Of a stretch of DNA of 64,000 nt, positions 18,133 through 26,516 are shown piece after piece; position 1 is the first letter of the stretch, and each line of letters starts with the position of its first letter. Source of the DNA: Apilactobacillus apinorum (GTDB taxonomy: Bacteria; Bacillota; Bacilli; Lactobacillales; Lactobacillaceae); NCBI RefSeq assembly GCF_001281175.1, contig NZ_KQ440396.1:1-64000 (forward strand). The letters are read 5' to 3'. A program made the translations under genes and the position numbers. The notes under the pieces are model-generated. The model was not told where the DNA came from. It was given only the letters and a program-made list of their open reading frames with translations, and ran no database searches.

Positions 18133-20016
18133 ATGTGTGGATTTTGTGGATATGTAAACCAAAAAGACGTGCCTAACGACACAATCAGCAAGATGGCTGA
18201 TAGAATTAAGCATCGTGGTCCTGATGATGAAAAATACTTCCAAGATGATAAAGTATCAATGGGATTCCGTCGTTTATCAATTATTGATTTAGCACACGGT
18301 GGTCAACCTCTATACAGTAAGGATAAGAAAAAGGTTCTTACTTTCAACGGTGAAATTTACAACTACCAAGAAATTAGACAAGAATTAATTTCTGAAGGTT
18401 GGGAATTTGAAACTGATGTTGATTCAGAAGTTTTAATCAGAGGATACGAAGCATGGGGTCCTAAGTTACTAGATAAACTTCGTGGAATGTACGCATTTGT
18501 TATTTACGATAGTGCAAACAACGAAATCTTTGGTGCTCGCGATCATTTTGGTATCAAACCACTTTACTACTATGATGATGGTGACGCATTTATGTATGGT
18601 TCTGAACTAAAAGCATTTATGTCAAACCCAGCATTCAAAAAAGAATTGAATCTTAGTCTATTACCAATTCATTTAAGTTTCGAATTTATTCCATCAGCTG
18701 AAACTTTATTTAAGAACGTATTTAAAGTCCTTCCTGGAACTTACTTCGTTCACCATATCGATGAAAAGAAGACTGAAACTCACAGATACTACAAGTTTAA
18801 CTATGATCACATTGATAACAGCCAAACTGTAGAAGAAGATGCTGAAAAGATTGAAGCAATTGTTAAAGACTCAGTTAAAGCACATATGATTGCTGACGTT
18901 GAAGTTGGTAGTTTCTTATCAAGTGGTGTTGACTCAAGTTACGTTTTAAACGAAGCTTCAAAGTTAAAACCAATTAAATCCTTCTCACTAGGTTTTGATG
19001 ATCCTAAGTTTAGTGAACTTTCATGGTCAACTGACTTTGCTAACCAAATTGGTCAAAAGAATACACCAATTAAGATTACAGGTGAAGATTACTTTAACTT
19101 CTTACCTACAATGATGTATTACATGGATGAACCATTATCAAATCCTTCAGCTATTCAATTATTCTACTTAGCACAAGGTACTAGTAAAGAAGTTAAAGTT
19201 GCTTTATCTGGTGAAGGTGCTGATGAATTCTTTGGTGGATACAACACATACTTGGAAGCTATTCCATTTGAAAGATACCAAAAGTTTGTTCCATCATTCA
19301 TTAGACAAGCACTTGCTAAGATTGCAACTAAGATGCCTAGATTCCATGGTCGTCGTTTCTTGATTCGTGGTGCTCAACCATTGAGTGAAAGATACTACCG
19401 AGTTAACTATGTATTTAACTATGACGATAGAAACAAGCTACTAAAGGATCCATCATTAAACGTTGATTCTGGTGCATATTCTAAGTACATCTTTGATGAA
19501 GTAGCTGATAAAGATGAAATGACTCAAATGCAATACTTCGATATTAATACATGGTTACCTTTCGATATTTTACAAAAGGCTGACCGTATGAGTATGGCTA
19601 ACTCTCTAGAAGTTAGAACTCCACTTGTTGATAAAGAAGTGGCTGCATTTGCTTCAACAATGCCAATTAAGACTAGAATTAATAAAGAAGGAACTAAGAT
19701 TTCATTACGTAAAGCGGCTGAAAGAGCTCTTCCAGACAAGGTCGCAATGAAAGAAAAACTTGGTTTCCCATCACCAATTGCATCATGGATTAGACAACCA
19801 GAATTCCATGAACGAATTGTAGAAGCCTTTACATCAGATGTTGCTGAAAAATTCTTTAATACTGATGAATTATTAAGAATTTTAAAGGAACATGATGAAG
19901 GTAAGTCAAGTATGCAAAAGATTATGACTCCATACCTATTTATTTTATGGTATGAAGTATACTTCCCAGAAGATACTAATGCTGATACTATTAACAAAGT
20001 ACAACTACAAGCATAA
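18133..20016 (+). CDS. Asparagine synthase-type amidotransferase (AsnB/AsnH-like), probably amidating cross-bridge D-Asp
   Basis: It is a class II glutamine amidotransferase. The N-terminal nucleophile Cys2 is in MCGFCGYV, and the glutamine-site sequences HRGPDD and FNGEIYNY follow. The C-terminal synthetase domain has the ATP-pyrophosphatase loop SSGVDSS, then GEGADEFFGGY and the KADRMSMANSLEVRTPL segment. The 627-residue length matches lactic acid bacterial homologues. By sequence alone it could be an ordinary asparagine synthetase. Its position 32 nt before murE, with D-Asp ligase and Asp racemase following, instead suggests a role like lactococcal AsnH, which amidates D-Asp of the peptidoglycan cross-bridge to D-Asn. 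That role is inference. Confidence 0.9.
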   Translation: MCGFCGYVNQKDVPNDTISKMADRIKHRGPDDEKYFQDDKVSMGFRRLSIIDLAHGGQPLYSKDKKKVLTFNGEIYNYQEIRQELISEGWEFETDVDSEVLIRGYEAWGPKLLDKLRGMYAFVIYDSANNEIFGARDHFGIKPLYYYDDGDAFMYGSELKAFMSNPAFKKELNLSLLPIHLSFEFIPSAETLFKNVFKVLPGTYFVHHIDEKKTETHRYYKFNYDHIDNSQTVEEDAEKIEAIVKDSVKAHMIADVEVGSFLSSGVDSSYVLNEASKLKPIKSFSLGFDDPKFSELSWSTDFANQIGQKNTPIKITGEDYFNFLPTMMYYMDEPLSNPSAIQLFYLAQGTSKEVKVALSGEGADEFFGGYNTYLEAIPFERYQKFVPSFIRQALAKIATKMPRFHGRRFLIRGAQPLSERYYRVNYVFNYDDRNKLLKDPSLNVDSGAYSKYIFDEVADKDEMTQMQYFDINTWLPFDILQKADRMSMANSLEVRTPLVDKEVAAFASTMPIKTRINKEGTKISLRKAAERALPDKVAMKEKLGFPSPIASWIRQPEFHERIVEAFTSDVAEKFFNTDELLRILKEHDEGKSSMQKIMTPYLFILWYEVYFPEDTNADTINKVQLQA

Positions 20017-20048
20017 TTTTTAAATCTTGACGTTAGGAAGTTAAAATA

Positions 20049-21587
20049 ATGAATCTTGGAATTGATGAAATTAAAACAATACTATCTGAACATGGATTAT
20101 TAGAAAGTGTTACGGTAGGAAATAATACTTCATTTAATGAAGTGACTTACGATTCCAGAAATGTTAAGTCTAATACGCTATTCTTTTGCAAAGGTAACTT
20201 TAAACCAGAGTATTTAGCAATGGCGAAAAAGTCTGGTGCAACTGGATATATAGCTGAACAAAGCTATAGTGAAGGCGATGGATTAACAGAAATTATTGTA
20301 AATAACGTACAAAAGGCAATGTCTCTAGTAGGCGCTGCCTTTTACTGCTATCCTCAGAATAATCTATTTACAATTGCTTATACTGGAACTAAGGGAAAAA
20401 CAACATCTTCTTACTTTGCTAAAAGTATTTTAGATAAACATAATGACAATAAAACAGCTTTAATTTCAACAATTGATACTGTTGTTGGGAATGAACCATC
20501 ACAACGTTTTAAATCACACTTAACAACTCCTGAATCACTAGACTTATTTAAGTACATGAGAATGGCAGTTGATAACGGGATGGAAAGTGTTGTTATGGAA
20601 GTGTCTTCTCAAGCTTACAAAAAGCTAAGAGTATATGGCCTTCATTTTGATGTAGGAATATTTTTAAATATTTCTCCAGACCATATTGGACCTAACGAAC
20701 ATCCCAACTTCGAAGATTACTTACACTGCAAGGAACAATTAATGGTTAATTCTACTTACTGCATAATTGATGCGGATACAGATTATTTAACTGATGTTTA
20801 TGAAGCAACGAAAGCAACTACTGATCCTGATAAGATTTATCTATTCAGTCGTAAAGGTGCTAATGTCAATCAATATCAAATGGATTTTGTCTTTAATAGT
20901 ATTTCTGACACTGTTGATAAAAATGAAATTCAATTAGATAGTGTGACTGACAAAGCAACTAATTTAAATATGGATGGTAAATACTTCATAAATGTTGTTG
21001 GTGATTACAATGAAGCTAATGCAGTTTCTGCTATTATCGCAACTGCACTTGATGAAGCTACAAGCCAAGATGCTAAAGCAGGTTTAAGTGAAGTAGTTGT
21101 TCCGGGTAGAATGGAATCATATTCAGCAGATGAACATGGAATGGTCTACGTTGACTATGCACATAATTATGCAAGTATGCATGCATTGTTGAGTTTTTTA
21201 AAAACAAATAACAAAAACGGAAAAGTGATTGTTGTTGTTGGAAGTCCTGGAAATAAAGGAATTGATCGTCGAGAAGGTTTTGGAAAAGCATTATCTGAAA
21301 ATGCTGATATTGCATTTCTTACTACCGATGACCCAGCTTTTGAAGACCCTAAGGACATTATTAATGAAATTTACTCACATATTGATCATGAAAAAGTTAA
21401 AGTTGAAATTGAATTGGATCGTAAGGAAGCAATCAAAAAAGCTATTTACGCTGGAGATAAAAATGCTATCATAGTAGTTGCGGGTAAAGGGCGAGATTCT
21501 TACCAAAAAATCAACGGAGTAGATACACCATACGAAACAGATCCCGTTGTAGTTCAAAATGTTTTGAAAGGGATAAAACATGAATAA
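20049..21587 (+). CDS. murE: UDP-MurNAc-tripeptide synthetase MurE, probably L-lysine-adding
   Basis: MurE adds the third residue of the peptidoglycan stem peptide in the cytosol. The Mur-ligase P-loop GTKGKTTSS is near residue 115, and the conserved ISPDHIGPNEH and YVDYAHN segments follow. The specificity region reads TTDDPAFEDP. Enzymes that add meso-diaminopimelate carry DNPR at this place, whereas Lys-adding forms lack the Arg, so lysine is the likely substrate. The 512-residue length is typical. It overlaps the next gene by 8 nt, indicating translational coupling with the D-Asp ligase that acts on this same lysine. Confidence 0.93.
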   Translation: MNLGIDEIKTILSEHGLLESVTVGNNTSFNEVTYDSRNVKSNTLFFCKGNFKPEYLAMAKKSGATGYIAEQSYSEGDGLTEIIVNNVQKAMSLVGAAFYCYPQNNLFTIAYTGTKGKTTSSYFAKSILDKHNDNKTALISTIDTVVGNEPSQRFKSHLTTPESLDLFKYMRMAVDNGMESVVMEVSSQAYKKLRVYGLHFDVGIFLNISPDHIGPNEHPNFEDYLHCKEQLMVNSTYCIIDADTDYLTDVYEATKATTDPDKIYLFSRKGANVNQYQMDFVFNSISDTVDKNEIQLDSVTDKATNLNMDGKYFINVVGDYNEANAVSAIIATALDEATSQDAKAGLSEVVVPGRMESYSADEHGMVYVDYAHNYASMHALLSFLKTNNKNGKVIVVVGSPGNKGIDRREGFGKALSENADIAFLTTDDPAFEDPKDIINEIYSHIDHEKVKVEIELDRKEAIKKAIYAGDKNAIIVVAGKGRDSYQKINGVDTPYETDPVVVQNVLKGIKHE

Positions 21588-22830
21588 TTCAAAATTAGAC
21601 TTTACAGTCGTTTTATTAGGTAGTGATTTTAATGCCTATGGAATGGCTCGTTCATTATACGAAAAATATCAACAACCAGTAAAAGCTTATGCTGAAAGAA
21701 GCTTAGCTCCAACCAGATTTACAAAAATTATCGATTTAACACTAATTGATGGATTTAGTGAAGATCCTGTGTGGATCCAATCTATGTTAGAGCTAAAGAA
21801 AGAATATGCCACACATAGTGAACCGGTTATTTTGATTGGATGTGGGGATGGATATGCGGAATTAATTTCTAAGCATAAGGATGAATTAGAAGACGTATTT
21901 GTTTGTCCATATGTTGATTATGATTTAATTAAGCAATTAAACAGTAAAGAAAACTTTTACAAGTTATGTGAAAAGTTTGACCTACCATACCCAAAAACAA
22001 AGATTATTAGTAAAGCAGATTTCAAATCTAACGATACAATTGAACAACCATTTGGATACCCAGTGGCATTAAAGCCTACTAACAGTGTTGAATGGTTAGA
22101 TGTTCATTTTGAAGGTAGAAAAAAAGCATTTATTATTGAAAGTGAAGATGAATTCAATGATATTGTGAAGAAAGTCTATACTAATGGATATACATCAGAT
22201 TTAATTCTGCAAGACTACATTCCAGGTGACGACAGTAACATGCGTACTTTGAATGCATATGTTGATAAAAATCATAAAGTTAAGATGATGTGTTTGGGTC
22301 ATCCTTTGTTGGAAGATCCAACTCCTTCAAATATTGGTAACTATGTAGCTATTTTGCCAGAATATAATGAAAAACTATATTCTATGGTGCAAAGTTTCTT
22401 AGAAAATATCAATTATGTTGGTTATGCTAATTTCGACATGAAGTATGACACAAGAGATAATACCTTTAAGCTATTTGAAATTAACTTAAGACAAGGAAGA
22501 AGTAGTTTCTTTGTCAGCTTAAATGGATATAACTTATCTGATTGGGTAGTACAAGATTACGCATATGATAGTCTTGAAAATCAAGACGTAGTTTATGCAA
22601 ATCAAGATAAAAGCAAACGATACTTATGGTTAGGTCTTGGTAAAAACGTATTCAAAAAGTACGCAAAGTCTAATGCTGATAAAGACTTTGCTTTGGAACT
22701 AATTAAAAAAGGTCAATACGGAACTACTTTCTGGTATGACAAAGATAAGAGTTTCAAACGTTGGCTATTAGATGTTTGGATTAAGCATAATTATGCTAAG
22801 AATTTCAAACGATACTTTAGCGAAAAATAA
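21580..22830 (+). CDS. D-aspartate ligase, ATP-grasp (AslA/Asl-fm-like)
   Basis: This ATP-grasp ligase is predicted to attach the beta-carboxyl of D-Asp to the epsilon-amino group of the stem-peptide L-Lys. The N-terminus (VVLLGSDFNAYGMARSL) and the ISCGDGYAELI-like segment (IGCGDGYAELISKHKDEL) closely resemble the enterococcal D-aspartate ligase as I recall it. The ATP-grasp fold is visible in VALKPTNS, ILQDYIPGDDSNMRT and the metal-site region FKLFEINLRQGRSSFF. The length is 416 residues. It overlaps murE and is followed 10 nt later by an aspartate racemase, which would supply its D-Asp. Confidence 0.87.
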   Translation: MNNSKLDFTVVLLGSDFNAYGMARSLYEKYQQPVKAYAERSLAPTRFTKIIDLTLIDGFSEDPVWIQSMLELKKEYATHSEPVILIGCGDGYAELISKHKDELEDVFVCPYVDYDLIKQLNSKENFYKLCEKFDLPYPKTKIISKADFKSNDTIEQPFGYPVALKPTNSVEWLDVHFEGRKKAFIIESEDEFNDIVKKVYTNGYTSDLILQDYIPGDDSNMRTLNAYVDKNHKVKMMCLGHPLLEDPTPSNIGNYVAILPEYNEKLYSMVQSFLENINYVGYANFDMKYDTRDNTFKLFEINLRQGRSSFFVSLNGYNLSDWVVQDYAYDSLENQDVVYANQDKSKRYLWLGLGKNVFKKYAKSNADKDFALELIKKGQYGTTFWYDKDKSFKRWLLDVWIKHNYAKNFKRYFSEK

Positions 22831-22840
22831 GGATGATAAG

Positions 22841-23560
22841 ATGAGACACTTTTTCTCTATTATTGGTGGAATGGGAACGGAAGCAACTGAAAGTTATATT
22901 CATTTATTGAACGAAAGAACTCCCGCTTCTAATGACCAAGAATATTTAAATTATATTTTAGTTAATCATGCAACAGTTCCTGATAGAACTGATTACATTT
23001 TAGATAACAGTAAACCCAGTCCGTTAATTCCTTTAATGGATGATATTAAACAACAGTCACAATTGAATCCTGATTTTTTTGTGATTCCTTGTAATACTGC
23101 GCATTTTTTCTTTGAAGAGTTGCAAAATGCAACTAACGTGCCAATCTTGCATATGCCAAAGGAAGCAGTGAAAGAAATAAAAATTAAATATCCTAATGCT
23201 AAAAGGATTGGATTAATCGCAACCAATGGAACCATTTTTGACGGTATTTATGATCATGAAGTACAAGAAGCTGGATACGAAATTGTTAAACCAACTGAAC
23301 ATATTCAAGAAGAAACGATGGAATTGATTTATAAATATGTAAAAGAAAAAAATGAGGTTAATGCTGATTTATATCATCACATTTTAGATGAGATGCAAAA
23401 TGAATTAGACAGTGACGTTGTTATTCTTGGTTGTACAGAATTATCTGTAGCAGAAGAAAGGGCATATAATCATGACTTTAAAGTCATTGATGCCCAATCA
23501 GTACTGGTTGATCGTTCAATTGAAAGAGCGTTAGAAAATAGAAAAAAAGCCATCGATTAA
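22841..23560 (+). CDS. Aspartate racemase
   Basis: The enzyme belongs to the PLP-independent Asp/Glu racemase superfamily and should interconvert L- and D-aspartate. The two catalytic cysteines are C84 in VIPCNTAHFF and C198 in VILGCTELSV. The N-terminal GGMGTEAT motif is typical of aspartate racemases. The ATG at 22841 gives 239 residues, and AAGGATGA lies just upstream. The longer frame from 22772 runs back into the ligase gene and is not needed. It is the last gene of the asnB-murE-ligase-racemase unit. Confidence 0.9.
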   Translation: MRHFFSIIGGMGTEATESYIHLLNERTPASNDQEYLNYILVNHATVPDRTDYILDNSKPSPLIPLMDDIKQQSQLNPDFFVIPCNTAHFFFEELQNATNVPILHMPKEAVKEIKIKYPNAKRIGLIATNGTIFDGIYDHEVQEAGYEIVKPTEHIQEETMELIYKYVKEKNEVNADLYHHILDEMQNELDSDVVILGCTELSVAEERAYNHDFKVIDAQSVLVDRSIERALENRKKAID

Positions 23561-23577
23561 ATTCGATGACTTTTTTA
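23543..23577. terminator. Bidirectional terminator after the aspartate racemase gene
   Basis: AAAAAAGCCATCGA and TCGATGACTTTTTT form a hairpin with an ATTAAAT-type loop. It serves the operon and the convergent membrane-protein gene. Confidence 0.83.
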
Positions 23578-23913
23578 TTTTATATTGATGTTAGTGATGC
23601 ATATTAATGCTACAACGTTTGTTATTAGCATTAGTATATTGAAGCTATATAAGTTATTTCGTTGTTTATTACTATAGTTTAATTCTGTTAATCCACCCAG
23701 AACGATTGATAATCCATCTGTTATTAGACTTGATATTAAATGAGTATCAACAGTTCTAAATGTGATAACTATTTGGGTAACAATCACTACTATATATGAT
23801 AAACGACTAGCGATTAACCATTGAATCACACGTTTAGCTGAATATCTAGTTAAACCAATTGTGGTAACAACAATGTATATAAATAGCATTGCAATAGTTA
23901 AAGAAGCCCACAT
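23575..23913 (-). CDS. Hypothetical four-TM membrane protein, 112 residues
   Basis: I do not recognise this protein. It has four hydrophobic segments: WASLTIAMLFIYIVVTTIGL, IQWLIASRLSYIVVIVTQIVI, LISSLITDGLSIVLGG and FNILMLITNVVALICIT. These are joined by short loops with basic residues between the first two. The start ATG at 23913 has GGGAGG 7 nt upstream. The 12-residue extension to 23949 has no ribosome-binding site. It is a single gene, convergent with the cell-wall operon and divergent from the DUF2187 gene. It is too short for a known transporter fold, so a small regulatory or structural membrane protein is possible. Confidence 0.75.
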   Translation of the reverse strand: MWASLTIAMLFIYIVVTTIGLTRYSAKRVIQWLIASRLSYIVVIVTQIVITFRTVDTHLISSLITDGLSIVLGGLTELNYSNKQRNNLYSFNILMLITNVVALICITNINIK

Positions 23914-24069
23914 AATACCGCCTCCCGAAATCAATTTTATCACAAACATATTATTAACATTACTAATATTTTCTTTTTATAATTTCTTTTTAAAATGACG
24001 TCATAAACAGCCTTTTAAAGAGATTTTCATGAGAATAATTAATAATGAATGATAAATATAAAAAATATC

Positions 24070-24098
24070 TTGATATTAATAACACCATTTGATATTAT
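24070..24098 (+). promoter_or_regulatory. Promoter of the DUF2187 gene
   Basis: TTGATA (24070-24075) and TATTAT (24093-24098) are separated by 17 nt. A GATATT/AATATC inverted repeat overlaps the -10 element (24091-24105), and AATAAC/GTTATT encloses it, so the start region could form a hairpin. Confidence 0.65.
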
Positions 24099-24134
24099 CA
24101 ATATCGCGTTATTTTTTATTAAGGAGGCAAAAGG

Positions 24135-24359
24135 ATGGCTGAACCAAAAGAATTTGAAGTTGGCGACCACGTTTCTGCACCTAGATTTGGTTATTTAAAA
24201 CATGACTTTGCTGGAACCGTAGAAAAGGTTTATGAAAACTCTGTAATGGTATTTATCGATGAACACCATGAAGAAGACGGCATTGTTGTTAATGAATATA
24301 ATAAGCGTGCAATTGTTAGCAAGAAAGCTGCTAAGCCAGCTAAGAAAAAAACGGCTTAA
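24135..24359 (+). CDS. DUF2187 family protein (YkvS-like)
   Basis: This is a small basic-tailed cytosolic protein of 74 residues. The central part (FEVGDHVSAPRFGYLKHDFAGTVEKVYENSVMV) is a short SH3/KOW-like beta barrel pattern of the DUF2187 family, whose function is not established. The C-terminus is a Lys/Ala-rich tail (KKAAKPAKKK) that could bind nucleic acid or be disordered. AAGGAGG lies 8 nt upstream of the ATG. It is transcribed from its own promoter and is followed by the tRNA-Gly gene without an obvious terminator. Confidence 0.85.
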   Translation: MAEPKEFEVGDHVSAPRFGYLKHDFAGTVEKVYENSVMVFIDEHHEEDGIVVNEYNKRAIVSKKAAKPAKKKTA

Positions 24360-24365
24360 CATTTA

Positions 24366-24394
24366 TTACCAAAACTTAAATCGTGTGATATAAT
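24366..24394 (+). promoter_or_regulatory. Promoter of tRNA-Gly (and probably argS)
   Basis: TTACCA (24366-24371), a 17-nt spacer and a consensus TATAAT (24389-24394) with an upstream TG (extended -10). It starts immediately after the DUF2187 stop codon. Confidence 0.78.
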
Positions 24395-24407
24395 ATTGTT
24401 TGTATCT

Positions 24408-24478
24408 GCGGGTATAGTTTAGTGGTAAAATATGAGCTTCCCAAGCTTAAGTCGCGGGTCCGATTCCCGTTACCCGCT
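24408..24478 (+). tRNA. tRNA-Gly (anticodon CCC)
   Basis: The acceptor stem GCGGGTA/TACCCGC is perfect and the discriminator is T. The loop TTCCCAA on stem TGAGC/GCTTA gives anticodon CCC. No CCA is encoded. The flanks TGTATCT (24401-24407) and AGATACA (24486-24492) are complementary and would extend the acceptor stem in the precursor. Confidence 0.95.
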
Positions 24479-24489
24479 TACTAACAGAT

Positions 24490-24692
24490 ACAATTCAATG
24501 ATAAAAGACTAGTAAAAATATTCCATTTTAAGCGACATTGGGGCGGTGTAAGCCAATGACTAGGGTATTTTGAATCGCACTTTTTAGAATTAATAAGAAT
24601 TAAATACTAAAGCGGATATTTTATATCAAATAGAGTGGTACCGCGGGTTATTCCGTCTCTTACAATTAATTGGATTGTAAGGGATTTTTTTA
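24490..24692 (+). promoter_or_regulatory. T-box leader of argS
   Basis: The T-box sequence AGAGTGGTACCGCGGG is at about 24632-24646. It is followed by a terminator hairpin (CTTACAAT with ATTGTAAG, 24658-24682) and a T-run. A likely specifier codon is CGC (Arg) at 24576-24578, in the context GAATCGCACTTTTT, which resembles the thrS leader. No convincing promoter lies between the tRNA-Gly gene and this leader. Confidence 0.9.
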
Positions 24693-24712
24693 TATTTTGG
24701 AGGTTTTGGATA

Positions 24713-26404
24713 ATGGATAACAAAGATTTAGTTGCTAGTGCGTTAAGCAATGCACTGGATAATGAACTTTCAGTAGAAGATATTCTACCTAAAATTGAAA
24801 GACCAAAGGATTCAAAAATGGGAGATTTAGCATTTCCTACTTTTATTTTAGCTAAACAATTTAGAAAAGCTCCTCAACAAATTGCTAGTGATATTGTTGA
24901 AAAAATTAATCAAGATGAATTCGATCATGTTGAAGCTGCAGGTCCATATGTTAACTTCTTCTTAAACAAGTCTAATTTCAGTTCAGATGTTTTATCAGCT
25001 GTTCTAGAACAAAAAGAAAATTATGGACAAAATGAAGACGGTAAAGGTGGAAATGTTACCATCGATATGTCTTCACCAAATATCGCTAAACCAATTTCTA
25101 TGGGTCATTTAAGATCTACAGTTATTGGTAATTCAGTTGCTGAAATTTTACGTAAAAATGGTTACAATCCAATTAAGGATAACCATTTAGGTGACTGGGG
25201 TACTCAATTTGGTAAGTTAATTACTGCTTACCTAATGTGGGGAAATGAAGAAGATGTTAAGAAAGACCCAATCAATAATCTAGTTAAGTACTACGTTAAG
25301 TTCCATAAGATTGATAAAGAACAACCTGAATTAGATGACGTTGCCAGAGATTGGTTTAGAAAACTTGAAAATGGTGATGAACAAGCCACTGCTTTATGGA
25401 AATGGTTTAGAGAAGTTTCACTTGAAGCGTTTGGTGAAATTTACGACAAACTAGGTATTACTTTTGATACTTACAATGGTGAAGCTTTCTACAATGATAA
25501 ACTTCAAGATGTTGTTGATTCTCTACAAGAAAAGGGATTATTAAGTAAGTCACAAGGAGCAACTATTGTTGATCTTGAAAAATACGATTTAAACCCTGCC
25601 TTAATTCTTAAGAGTGATGGTGCATCACTATACATTACTAGAGATATTGCGACTGCAATTTACCGTGATCAAACATACCATCCTGCAATGAACTTATATG
25701 TTGTTGGTTCTGAACAAACTTATTACTTCAAACAACTTAAGGCTGTATTAATGGAAATGGGTATTCCTTCTGCTAAGAATTTACACCATATTCCATTCGG
25801 TTTAATCACTGTTGATGGTAAGAAGTTATCAACTCGTTCAGGAAGAATTATCTTACTTGATGAAGTTTTAAATGAATCAATTGATATCGCTAAGAAGCAA
25901 ATTGCAGAAAAGAATCCTGATTTACCAAACAAGGATGAAGTTGCTAAAGAAGTTGGGGTTGGAGCAATTGTTTTCGGTGATTTGAAGAACGAAAAGATTA
26001 ACAATATCGATTTCAACCTAGAGGATCAATTAAGATTTGAAGGTGAAACAGGACCTTACGTTCAATATGCTAGAGCTCGTGCTGAAAGTATTTTACGTAA
26101 AGCCGGAGATGTTGATTTAGAAAATGCTGACAAGACATTAAACGATGCTGAATCATGGAATGTAATCAAGTTACTAAATGATTTCCCAGCAAGAGTTAAG
26201 ATGGCTTGTGATGAATTTGAACCTTCAGTAATTGCAAAATACTCATTAAGATTGGCTAAAGCCTTTAATAAGTACTATGCTCATACTAAGATTTTACAAG
26301 ATGATGAAGAACGTGATGCAAGACTTGCATTGGTTAAGTCAGTTTCAATTGTTCTAAAAGAATCATTAAGATTACTTGGTGTTAAAGCACCAGACGAAAT
26401 GTAA
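24713..26404 (+). CDS. argS: Arginyl-tRNA synthetase
   Basis: ArgRS charges tRNA-Arg. The class I HIGH region reads SPNIAKPISMGHLRSTVIGNS, and the KMSKS-equivalent region reads VDGKKLSTRSG, a normal degenerate form for ArgRS. The C-terminal DALR anticodon-binding domain is present (GPYVQYARARAESIL onwards). The ATG at 24713 has GGAGG 9 nt upstream and gives 563 residues, the usual length. The longer reading from 24635 would begin inside the T-box sequence and is not a real start. A terminator follows. Confidence 0.97.
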   Translation: MDNKDLVASALSNALDNELSVEDILPKIERPKDSKMGDLAFPTFILAKQFRKAPQQIASDIVEKINQDEFDHVEAAGPYVNFFLNKSNFSSDVLSAVLEQKENYGQNEDGKGGNVTIDMSSPNIAKPISMGHLRSTVIGNSVAEILRKNGYNPIKDNHLGDWGTQFGKLITAYLMWGNEEDVKKDPINNLVKYYVKFHKIDKEQPELDDVARDWFRKLENGDEQATALWKWFREVSLEAFGEIYDKLGITFDTYNGEAFYNDKLQDVVDSLQEKGLLSKSQGATIVDLEKYDLNPALILKSDGASLYITRDIATAIYRDQTYHPAMNLYVVGSEQTYYFKQLKAVLMEMGIPSAKNLHHIPFGLITVDGKKLSTRSGRIILLDEVLNESIDIAKKQIAEKNPDLPNKDEVAKEVGVGAIVFGDLKNEKINNIDFNLEDQLRFEGETGPYVQYARARAESILRKAGDVDLENADKTLNDAESWNVIKLLNDFPARVKMACDEFEPSVIAKYSLRLAKAFNKYYAHTKILQDDEERDARLALVKSVSIVLKESLRLLGVKAPDEM

Positions 26405-26409
26405 TAAAC

Positions 26410-26445
26410 AAACAGATTTAACATTTAGTTAAATCTGTTTTTTAT
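26410..26445 (+). terminator. Intrinsic terminator after argS
   Basis: AAACAGATTTAAC and GTTAAATCTGTTT form a 13-bp hairpin followed by a T-run. Confidence 0.9.
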
Positions 26446-26516
26446 TTAAGCTTTTAAACTGATTTTGGGTTAAAATAGTAGTAATATCATCATCGGTGAA
26501 GGAGTAATAAAACTAG

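Noticed and set aside
24635-24712. N-terminal extension of ArgRS starting at 24635
   Set aside because: It begins inside the T-box sequence and crosses the terminator hairpin. The real ATG at 24713 has a GGAGG.
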